From assembly GCA_900765525.1 (NCBI GenBank), contig CAAFRY010000134.1:1-8679 (forward strand): a stretch of 8,679 bases of DNA, written 5' to 3'. The stretch comes from an uncultured Blautia sp. (lineage in GTDB: Bacteria > Bacillota > Clostridia > Lachnospirales > Lachnospiraceae). Positions 1-6,107 of the stretch are shown piece by piece. A program made the translations under genes and the position numbers. The notes below the pieces were generated by a model. The model did no database searches, was not told where the DNA came from, and saw nothing but the letters and a program-made list of their open reading frames with translations. Each line of letters begins with the position of its first letter. Positions within the stretch are counted from its first letter, which is position 1.

Positions 1-9
1 TGATTGTAT

Positions 10-59
10 AAAGTGTCACTATCTGTCCTTATGGGGCAATAGCGGCACTTTTGTTTTTT
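10..59 (+). terminator. Probable intrinsic terminator or leader attenuator upstream of the operon
   Basis: An imperfect long hairpin is followed by a T-rich tract. Positions 10-17 pair with 44-51 (8 pairs, one G-U), 19-22 pair with 39-42, and 24-28 pair with 34-38, leaving a 5-nt apical loop at 29-33. The T-rich tail runs from 49 to 59, broken by one G. The other strand lacks an equivalent T-run, so it acts on + strand transcription. It could end an upstream transcript, or act as a conditional terminator in the leader of the operon starting at 205. The sequence cannot separate these because the upstream gene lies outside the window. Confidence 0.65.
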
Positions 60-190
60 CGGTAATATTATCAGGGATATGAGAATGGATAGCGAAGGAA
101 TACTTTTCTTTTCATTCTTTTTTTATGCCCTAATGAAAGGCAGGATTGCCACAATCAGCTTTGGCTGTTTATGGATAAATAAATTTAAGA

Positions 191-197
191 AAGGTGG
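191..197 (+). promoter_or_regulatory. Ribosome binding site fixing the start at 205
   Basis: AAGGTGG lies 7 nt before the ATG at 205. The reading frame stays open upstream to an ATG at 79, but no Shine-Dalgarno sequence precedes that codon. The extra residues would be a Phe-rich stretch encoded by A/T-rich leader. The start is therefore placed at 205. Confidence 0.8.
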
Positions 198-204
198 TAC
201 ACAC

Positions 205-1347
205 ATGAAAGAAACAAAGATTTATGCAGATGAGTTTTGCACTACATTTGCAAGTACAACGGAGATGCTGGAATTTCTGGCTGAGAGGGCAAAGCAGTCC
301 AAGTGGATTCGTAAGCCTACCAGGATGCTAAAACTGGTTCCATTGGAAAAGGAGGCAGAAACCATTGAAGAAGCCTGTGAAAAAGAACTGGAAGGAATAG
401 TAGAGGATACAGAAAAGAATACCCAGTTGGTATTAAAAGTGAACAAGGATTTTTATCCGGTTCGTGACTGTGCTATCCATACAATTCTGAAAAGAGCCGG
501 CATTAATGGAACAGGATTAAAGAAACTGGAGAAAGCTACTTATGCAAAGGTAGTAAACTACTGTCTTCAGGTAGCGAAAGGAGATGCCTTAATCAAGGTG
601 GCAGATGGAAAAGTATCTGCAGTACATGGCGGTGATGATCATGATTACTGTGTACTGGATATGCAGACAATCTTCAATATGACAAGTGATTATCTGAAAG
701 CACATTTTAAGGGAAGTACGTATCTGGAGGGATCTGGAAGTTTTGACCATTCCATTGTGTCCGCTATATGGACTTTAGGAGGAAATCAGGAACTTTTGGA
801 TACTTATCACCAGGCTTTGGAGGATCATGGAATTGAGGATAAGAGCCTTGCTCCTGCACTGCGCTTGACTACTTCTGATGTAGCAGTAAGTGGTGTGAAT
901 CTGTATCCCATGATGCTGTCTCAAACCAGTAACCGTGTCATTAACCTGGGCAGTCCTATTAAACTGTCACATGATAGAGGGGCAGCCTTACAGGATTTCC
1001 GGAAGAATCTGGACAAAATTTTCTCCCGTTATCAGGAAGCAGTTAAAGGAATTGTTGGTTTGATGGATATAGAAATCCAAAATCCTGTAAACTGTCTGCA
1101 TCTGATTATGAAGGAACTCAAAATCAATCAGAAAATCCGAAATGAAGTGGTAGATCTTTTTGTGGGACAATATGGGGAAGAGCCATGTACAGCTCATGAT
1201 CTTTATTTTGCCATGCACGAAGCTGCTTTCTTTGCTGCTTGTGAAGGATTTTCTGCACCACGGATTTTAAAATTGGAAGAAGATCTTGCAAAAACACTGG
1301 TTTTTGACTGGAAAGCGTTTGATGTATACGGAACGATTAAATTATAA
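205..1347 (+). CDS. Unrecognised 380-aa protein, first gene of the recombination/replication operon
   Basis: I do not recognise a family with certainty. The start at 205 is supported by AAGGTGG 7 nt upstream. The protein has no signal peptide or membrane segment, so it is probably cytosolic. The N-terminal third is charged and Glu-rich. A conserved-looking core follows, with FYPVRDCAIHTILKRAGI near residues 87-105 and an acidic/His patch HGGDDHDY at 141-148. The C-terminal half looks helical. The general shape (a self-contained protein of about 380 aa next to mobile-element recombination genes) recalls DUF932-type phage/plasmid proteins, but I see no diagnostic motif and treat this only as a possibility. 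It ends 12 nt before the YqaJ nuclease gene, whose Shine-Dalgarno overlaps this stop codon, so the two are surely cotranscribed. A role connected to recombination or DNA replication is inferred from position alone. Confidence 0.85.
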   Translation: MKETKIYADEFCTTFASTTEMLEFLAERAKQSKWIRKPTRMLKLVPLEKEAETIEEACEKELEGIVEDTEKNTQLVLKVNKDFYPVRDCAIHTILKRAGINGTGLKKLEKATYAKVVNYCLQVAKGDALIKVADGKVSAVHGGDDHDYCVLDMQTIFNMTSDYLKAHFKGSTYLEGSGSFDHSIVSAIWTLGGNQELLDTYHQALEDHGIEDKSLAPALRLTTSDVAVSGVNLYPMMLSQTSNRVINLGSPIKLSHDRGAALQDFRKNLDKIFSRYQEAVKGIVGLMDIEIQNPVNCLHLIMKELKINQKIRNEVVDLFVGQYGEEPCTAHDLYFAMHEAAFFAACEGFSAPRILKLEEDLAKTLVFDWKAFDVYGTIKL

Positions 1348-1359
1348 GGAGGACATGAG

Positions 1360-2397
1360 ATGAATACAGTATTAAATTATCAGCCGGAAGTTCTGGTAGA
1401 TACAGCAGATTTGAGCCGGGAAGATTGGCTGAATTATCGACGTCTTGGTATTGGCGGAAGCGATGCAGCGGCAATCATGGGCGTATCCCCATTTGCGACA
1501 ATCAGGGATTTGTATTTCGATAAAATTGGTATTACGCCAGTGATTGAAGAAGAGGAAGAAAACTGGGTAGCAAAAGAAGTGGGACACCGACTGGAAGATC
1601 TGGTTGCCATGATTTTTGCCAAGAAGACTGGACTTGAAGTTTTCCCTGTACGAAAAATGTTCCGGCATCCGCTATATCCGTTTATGTTAGCGGATGTGGA
1701 TTACTTTATCCGTTTTCCAGATGGCAGCATTGGGATTTTGGAATGTAAAACCTGTAATTACAATGCAAAAGACAAATGGGCAGATGATGGGATTCCTGAA
1801 AACTATGTTTTGCAGGTTCGTCATTATCTTGCAGTCATGAATATGAATAAGGCATATATTGCCTGCCTTTATGGAAACAATGAAAATGAATTTGTTTATC
1901 GGTGTCTGGAACGGGATAGAATGGAGGAAGAAGAACTCATTGACCAGGAGAAATACTTCTGGGAAGAATATGTGGAGAAGAAAATAGAACCACCGTACTC
2001 CGGAAAGCCAGATCTCATTTTGGCTAGTATCCGGAAATATAATGGTTACGCAGACAAATCAATTCCTGAAATCAGCATATCTAGCTTGGAATCACGCAGT
2101 CTTGAAAAATATCTCAAATTATCTGAAGAAAAATCCCAATTGGAAAAAAGAAAAAAGGAGATTGAAGCGGAACAACGTGCATTGAGTGTACCGTTTGTCG
2201 AGCTTCTTGGACAAGGGTGTAAGGCTGTGATCGAGGATGGGAGTTTCCGTTACCGGATTACTTATAATCCCACGATACGCACCCAGATTGGAAAAGAAAA
2301 TATGGAGAAACTGAAAAATCAGCATCCGGATATCTACGAAGAATACACAAGCACTACAGAAAGCAGGATTTTCCGGATTAAAAAGGAGGTTGCATAA
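1360..2397 (+). CDS. YqaJ-like viral recombinase family exonuclease
   Basis: A 345-aa nuclease of the YqaJ/lambda-exonuclease (PD-(D/E)XK) type. Visible motifs are the N-terminal GIGGSDAAAIMG at residues 30-41, typical of YqaJ proteins; GHRLEDL at 75-81 with E79; LADVD at 110-114; the catalytic ECK at 128-130; and Q152 in LQVRHYL. This set matches the family's metal-binding and catalytic residues. Enzymes of this family digest one strand of a duplex end to expose single strands for an annealing protein. A charged, coiled-coil-like helix at about 245-285 and a short C-terminal domain follow the nuclease core. The start ATG at 1360 has AAGGAGG at 1346-1352, 7 nt away. The stop overlaps the next ATG by 1 nt (TAATG), indicating translational coupling. 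The likely partner is the Rad52-like protein at 5109-6041. The gene appears intact. Confidence 0.92.
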   Translation: MNTVLNYQPEVLVDTADLSREDWLNYRRLGIGGSDAAAIMGVSPFATIRDLYFDKIGITPVIEEEEENWVAKEVGHRLEDLVAMIFAKKTGLEVFPVRKMFRHPLYPFMLADVDYFIRFPDGSIGILECKTCNYNAKDKWADDGIPENYVLQVRHYLAVMNMNKAYIACLYGNNENEFVYRCLERDRMEEEELIDQEKYFWEEYVEKKIEPPYSGKPDLILASIRKYNGYADKSIPEISISSLESRSLEKYLKLSEEKSQLEKRKKEIEAEQRALSVPFVELLGQGCKAVIEDGSFRYRITYNPTIRTQIGKENMEKLKNQHPDIYEEYTSTTESRIFRIKKEVA

Positions 2398-2798
2398 TGT
2401 TACAAGGAAAAAAGGCATATATTTGTTCTCCGCTGTCTGCCCCGAATCCAGAGGGAATGCAGCATAATATGGAACTGGCAAAATACTATCTCATGCAGAT
2501 GAAAAGGCTGTATCATTGCCGTACTTTTGCTTCACATGCTCATCTTCCGTTAATGTTGGATGACCGTATCCCAGAAGAGCGTGAGACTGCAATGCAGATT
2601 GGAGCTTTGATGCTGGATTTATGTGAAGTATTAATAATTTGTGGTTCCTGCATCAGCGAGGGAATGAGAAGAGAGATTCAGACAGCATTTGAAAAAGGAA
2701 AAGACGTTTATTGGTATGATTCCAAGATGAAACCAGGCGAATTGATGAAAGTAGAGAACTGGAGGAGCATAGACGATGAGGTGCAAATATATACGTAA
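2397..2798 (+). CDS. DUF4406/DUF7768-like small protein (nucleoside deoxyribosyltransferase-like fold)
   Basis: A 133-aa protein beginning with a short beta strand and the motif AYICSPLSA (about residues 7-15). It continues with H/L/P-rich HAHLPLMLDD and ends with a hydrophobic strand LCEVLIICG, followed by a helix SEGMRREIQTAFEKGK and a final strand. This order matches small Rossmann-like proteins annotated DUF4406 or DUF7768, which are related to nucleoside 2-deoxyribosyltransferases. They are frequent in phages and mobile elements, but most have no proven activity. ATG 2397 overlaps the previous stop and is preceded by AGGAGGT at 2384-2390, 6 nt away. The 3' end overlaps the helicase gene by 23 nt, so it sits in a tightly coupled three-gene set. 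A role in nucleotide or DNA-end metabolism is inference from fold and context. Confidence 0.82.
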   Translation: MLQGKKAYICSPLSAPNPEGMQHNMELAKYYLMQMKRLYHCRTFASHAHLPLMLDDRIPEERETAMQIGALMLDLCEVLIICGSCISEGMRREIQTAFEKGKDVYWYDSKMKPGELMKVENWRSIDDEVQIYT

Positions 2799-5019
2799 GA
2801 TTTTTCAAAATGAGGAAAACGGATATACGGTTGCGTTATTTTCCACGCTGGATCATGAGGTTCCTCTTTCTGCCAGAGATAAATTTTGGGCAGACAAAAA
2901 AATCATTGCGTTTACTGCAAAAGGATATGACCTGCCTCTTACGGATGAAATCGAAATAGAGATGGAAGGCGAGTGGGAGACAAATTCCCATGGAACACAA
3001 TACAAGGTAGAAACTTTTTTGGAAGTTGTACCTAGAACAAGGGAAGGTATCTTAGGATACCTTTCTTGTGGTTCTTTAAAAGGAATTGGTCCCAAAACGG
3101 CAGAACGGATTGTCAATCGTTTTGGTCTGGATACCTTGGAGGTAATGGAAAAGTATCCACAGGAATTATTAAAGATTCAGGGGATATCTCAGAAAAAACT
3201 GGACCGTATTGTGGATTCTTTTGGAAAAAACAAAGTATTCCGGGAATTGATGACTTTTTTATCACCGTTTCATGTTACGCCTAAAAAAGCAAATATGATT
3301 CTTCAGAAGTTTCGGGATCAATCCGTAGAAATCATTCGGAAGCAGCCTTATATACTCTGCTCAGTCAAAGGGTTTGGTTTTCTCACTGTGGATGCCATTG
3401 CAAGGCAGTGCTGTGCTGCAACAAATGATCCTATGCGTATTTCCGGATGCGTCAGCTATGTGCTGCGGGAAGCCATGAAGCAGAACGGACATTTATATCT
3501 GGAGCAGGAAATTCTGGTAAAAGATGCATTGAAGGTTCTGAATAAAGAACCGGATCTTCAGCCGGTGACGGAAACAGAGATTTTAAAAGTGTTATATCGT
3601 CTGGTCATGCAGGACAGTATCGTGGTAGAAGAGAATAGGGTTTACATTACCCAACAGCATCAGGAAGAAGAGGATACAGCCTCTATGATTGCAAGAAAAT
3701 TGCATGAGCGAATTCCAGTTCTTACGATTGAAAAGGAACTGGAGGAAGCGCAGGAGGATTTAAACATAACATTATCCGAACAGCAGAAAGAAGCAGTACG
3801 TATGGTTTTTGCAAACCCAATCAGCATTATTACTGGAGGACCTGGAACCGGAAAAACAACGGTTTTGAAGATCATCTTGTATATCTATCAGAAAAAATGC
3901 GGGAATGAAGTAAAACTGATGGCACCGACTGGACGTGCCGCAAGGCGAATGGCAGAGAGTACCGGAAGTGGAGATGCAACTACGATGCACATGGCACTGG
4001 GGCTTTTTGGTGATGGTGATTATGAAGCACTTATAGATGAATTGTCCGCAGATTTTATTAATGTGGATGAGGTATCTATGGTAGATATGCACCTTGCCTA
4101 TGAATTTTTTTACAAGGTAAAAGCAGGAGCCAGAGTGCTTTTGGTAGGAGATGTCCACCAGCTTCCTTCTGTAGGAGCAGGAGATGTGTTCCGGCAGCTT
4201 ATCTTGTGCGGGAAAATACCGGTTACTGTTTTAAATCTGGTATATCGCCAGGGGAAGGACAGCAACATCCCCATAAATGCTCAACTTATCAATGAAGGAA
4301 AGACAAACCTGCAATGGGGGGATGATTTCCAGATGGTCGAATGTTCAGGAGCAGATGCGGCGGCACAAATTGTTAAAAATATCTATCTCAAGGAAATTCA
4401 GATGTATGGTATGGAGCAAGTACAGATACTCTCTCCATATAAAGTGAGAAGTGCAGCCGGTGTCTTGGAACTGAACCGCAGTCTGCAGGACGAGGTAAAT
4501 CCCCCTGTATCCGGAAAAAGGGAGCTTCATCTTGGCAGTGAGATATTTCGGGAAGGTGACAGAATCCTTCAAAACAAGAATACAGAATTTGCCAGTAACG
4601 GAGATTTGGGTATATTGGTACAGATTGCTGAAGATGAGGACAATAACCCTCTGGTTCAAATCGTATTTACAGATGGCCGCAGGGTGAAGTATGAGGCAGA
4701 GCAGGTGGAAATGATTGAACATGCAAACGCCATAACCATACACAAAAGCCAAGGAAGCGAGTGCCAGGTGGTCATCATTCCGTGGTTAAAAGCTTTTTAT
4801 CCCATGCTGAAGCGGAACATCTTTTATACGGGAATCACCAGGGCAAAACAGCGTGTTTATATTGTTGGGGAATGGAAAGCCGTTTGTCAGGCAATCCACA
4901 CAGATGATACGGGAACCAGAAAGACGATGCTGGCAGTAAAAATACAACAGTATTGTGAACGGTATCAGAGACAGGAAAACAGACGGATCCCTGCAACAAT
5001 TTGCAACCGGGCTGTGTAA
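2776..5019 (+). CDS. recD2: RecD2-like SF1B ATP-dependent 5'-3' DNA helicase
   Basis: A full-length 747-aa helicase of the RecD2 (RecD-like, not RecBCD-bound) family. It opens with the family's OB-like N-terminal region (NEENGYTV at 12-19). Tandem helix-hairpin-helix motifs follow at about 96-145 (LKGIGPKTA, IQGISQKKL). The SF1 motor then shows Walker A GGPGTGKTT at 354-362, motif Ia PTGRAA at 384-389, Walker B VDEVSM at 430-435, motif III GDVHQLPS at 458-465, the YRQ of motif IV at 490-492, TIHKSQGSE at 654-662 and motif VI YTGITRAKQ at 684-692. Val433 stands where Ala or Ser is usual in DE(A/S)SM; all catalytic residues are kept. The enzyme would unwind DNA 5' to 3' using ATP in the cytosol. 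The start at 2776 has GGAGGAG at 2761-2767 inside the previous gene. The 23-nt overlap implies coupled translation. In this operon it probably serves element recombination or replication rather than host repair. Confidence 0.93.
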   Translation: MRCKYIRKIFQNEENGYTVALFSTLDHEVPLSARDKFWADKKIIAFTAKGYDLPLTDEIEIEMEGEWETNSHGTQYKVETFLEVVPRTREGILGYLSCGSLKGIGPKTAERIVNRFGLDTLEVMEKYPQELLKIQGISQKKLDRIVDSFGKNKVFRELMTFLSPFHVTPKKANMILQKFRDQSVEIIRKQPYILCSVKGFGFLTVDAIARQCCAATNDPMRISGCVSYVLREAMKQNGHLYLEQEILVKDALKVLNKEPDLQPVTETEILKVLYRLVMQDSIVVEENRVYITQQHQEEEDTASMIARKLHERIPVLTIEKELEEAQEDLNITLSEQQKEAVRMVFANPISIITGGPGTGKTTVLKIILYIYQKKCGNEVKLMAPTGRAARRMAESTGSGDATTMHMALGLFGDGDYEALIDELSADFINVDEVSMVDMHLAYEFFYKVKAGARVLLVGDVHQLPSVGAGDVFRQLILCGKIPVTVLNLVYRQGKDSNIPINAQLINEGKTNLQWGDDFQMVECSGADAAAQIVKNIYLKEIQMYGMEQVQILSPYKVRSAAGVLELNRSLQDEVNPPVSGKRELHLGSEIFREGDRILQNKNTEFASNGDLGILVQIAEDEDNNPLVQIVFTDGRRVKYEAEQVEMIEHANAITIHKSQGSECQVVIIPWLKAFYPMLKRNIFYTGITRAKQRVYIVGEWKAVCQAIHTDDTGTRKTMLAVKIQQYCERYQRQENRRIPATICNRAV

Positions 5020-5046
5020 AAAAATAGCAAAATAGTTCAATGTTGA

Positions 5047-5090
5047 GAATTGGCAGGTTATTACTTTATGAAGGGATGTCCTGCCGGTTC
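5047..5090 (+). promoter_or_regulatory. Intergenic RNA hairpin just 5' of the ribosome binding site of the gene at 5109
   Basis: Positions 5047-5057 pair with 5080-5090 in an 11-bp stem (two G-U pairs) around a 22-nt loop. No T-run follows, so it is not an intrinsic terminator. The downstream AGGAG begins at 5098, only 7 nt from the stem. It occupies most of the 89-nt gap after the helicase gene. A role in mRNA processing, stability or translation initiation is inferred. Short stems of this size can also occur by chance. Confidence 0.45.
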
Positions 5091-5095
5091 CAAAG

Positions 5096-5102
5096 AAAGG
5101 AG
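5096..5102 (+). promoter_or_regulatory. Ribosome binding site fixing the start at 5109
   Basis: AAAGGAG lies 6 nt upstream of ATG 5109. The frame is open back to an ATG at 5040, but that codon has no Shine-Dalgarno, and the added 23 residues would be encoded across the hairpin at 5047-5090. Confidence 0.85.
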
Positions 5103-5108
5103 CAGGCA

Positions 5109-6041
5109 ATGAGCGAATTATTATATAACAAGTCAAAAGCAGTAGAAGAACTGAATAAAGTGGAAGGATTTTATCCTCTGGAACTTGCCAGAGTTATTTC
5201 TAATGAAGGGCAGGAGGAACAACGGTATCTGGATGTGAAATATCGGAAGCTGTGGTTCCGTCTGGTAAATCCCACAGGCAAGATTATCAGCCGGATTGTT
5301 CACTTTACCGAAAATATGGCAGTCGTAGAAGCCAGAATTTATCTGGATAAGTGTGATCAGGAAGATAATTATATTGCAAATTCCTTTTCACAGAAGTTTC
5401 GTACAGCAGATACACAGTTTGGGGATAAATTTCTTGAAATGGCAGAAACAGCGGCAATTGGGCGAGCTTTGGCAGATGCGGGGTATGGCCTGCAATTTGC
5501 TGATGTAGGGGAAGGAAATGATCCAATGCAGGTAGATGCAGGAATTCCTGTAAATCAGGGAACACAGATGCAGACTGCGATGCCAGCACAAACCCCTGCA
5601 CCAGGAATGCAGCAGACTCCCAATCAGTCAGCAGGAACCATGCCATCATTTCCGCCTCAAGCAACTCCGGGGCAGCAGATGATGGAACAGTTTTATCAAG
5701 AAGCACAAGCCAATCGAAATACGATTGGCGGGGTAACGGGTACAGGACAGATGACAAATCCGGTAATGAGTCCGGCAACTGGATCTGTACCAGTTATGCA
5801 GCAGATGCCTTCTAAGCCGCAATTTCTGGATCCCAATATGCCAGTGGAAGAACTGGTGAAAAGGATGAGTTATGAGCAGGCAATACAAGTAGCCGTAACA
5901 GGACAGGGAAAATTTAGTGGAAAGACCATGGGACAGGTTGCAATAGAAAGTCCTTCCAGCTTGCAATGGTTCGCAGAACAGTATCATGGACAGAACCATT
6001 TCATACCGGCGGCAGCCAAAGTAATTCTTGCAAAGGCATAG
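5109..6041 (+). CDS. Rad52-like single-strand DNA annealing/binding protein with ExoX-C-like tail
   Basis: A 310-aa protein in three parts. Residues 1-132 resemble the Rad52-like phage and mobile-element ssDNA-annealing or binding proteins: RYLDVKYRKLWFRL at 39-52, a strand pattern through about 80, then EMAETAAIGRALADAGYG at 110-127, the E(T)xAIGRALxxxGYG signature of that group. Residues about 135-245 are a low-complexity linker rich in Met, Gln, Pro and Thr, probably disordered. Residues about 245-310 form a small C-terminal domain with GKFSGKTMGQVAIESPSSLQ (267-286), similar to the G-K-Y-K-G-K-T...DPxYLxW motif of ExoX C-terminal-like domains. The likely role is coating or annealing the single strands made by the YqaJ nuclease (1360-2397), as in two-component recombinases. 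The linker resembles the flexible tails of SSB-like proteins. The family call rests on motif memory, not a search. A pure ssDNA-binding role is the main alternative. Confidence 0.7.
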   Translation: MSELLYNKSKAVEELNKVEGFYPLELARVISNEGQEEQRYLDVKYRKLWFRLVNPTGKIISRIVHFTENMAVVEARIYLDKCDQEDNYIANSFSQKFRTADTQFGDKFLEMAETAAIGRALADAGYGLQFADVGEGNDPMQVDAGIPVNQGTQMQTAMPAQTPAPGMQQTPNQSAGTMPSFPPQATPGQQMMEQFYQEAQANRNTIGGVTGTGQMTNPVMSPATGSVPVMQQMPSKPQFLDPNMPVEELVKRMSYEQAIQVAVTGQGKFSGKTMGQVAIESPSSLQWFAEQYHGQNHFIPAAAKVILAKA

Positions 6042-6063
6042 CAAATAGCCGGCTTAACATTCT

Positions 6064-6089
6064 TTCCACAGCCAATAAAGGCTGTGGAA
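6064..6089 (+). promoter_or_regulatory. Perfect 10-bp hairpin 5' of the primase-like gene
   Basis: TTCCACAGCC (6064-6073) and its exact reverse complement (6080-6089) enclose a 6-nt AATAAA loop. The stem ends 3 nt before the AGGAGG at 6093-6098. No T-run follows, so a terminator is unlikely. A potential GTG at 6084 lies inside the 3' arm. Sequestering or exposing the ribosome site, or protecting a processed mRNA 5' end, are possible roles (inference). Confidence 0.6.
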
Positions 6090-6090
6090 G

Positions 6091-6098
6091 AAAGGAGG
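6091..6098 (+). promoter_or_regulatory. Ribosome binding site pointing to a GTG start at 6108
   Basis: AAAGGAGG ends 9 nt before GTG 6108, an in-frame start. The alternative GTG at 6084 lies upstream of this site, inside a hairpin and without its own Shine-Dalgarno. ATG 6117 is also in frame but sits 18 nt from the site, which is too far for a good match. Confidence 0.75.
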
Positions 6099-6107
6099 AA
6101 CCATAGA

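Noticed and set aside
146..175. Possible promoter: TTGCCA at 146-151 with TATGGA at 170-175
   Set aside because: The -35 box matches well (5 of 6) but the -10 box matches only 3 of 6 with an 18-nt spacer. This is too weak to list as a feature.
79..204. In-frame N-terminal extension of the first gene from an ATG at 79
   Set aside because: No ribosome binding site precedes it, the predicted residues are a Phe-rich stretch from T-rich leader, and AAGGTGG before 205 gives a normal start.
3066..3284. 72-codon + strand frame within the helicase gene, and similar ones at 6241-6423 and 8190-8405
   Set aside because: Each overlaps a well-supported gene in another frame and has no motif of its own.
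3772..4752. Minus-strand open frames of 128 and 135 codons inside the helicase gene
   Set aside because: They are antisense to the conserved helicase motifs, Cys/His/Ile-rich in the manner of shadow translations, and lack ribosome sites.
5305..5778. 157-codon open frame on the minus strand inside the Rad52-like gene
   Set aside because: It lies wholly antisense to a gene with recognisable motifs and has no family-like sequence. The open frame reflects codon bias of the + strand gene.
6047..6054. 8-bp palindrome AGCCGGCT after the Rad52-like gene
   Set aside because: It is too short to call an operator or a hairpin without a loop, and it is not repeated elsewhere in the gaps.
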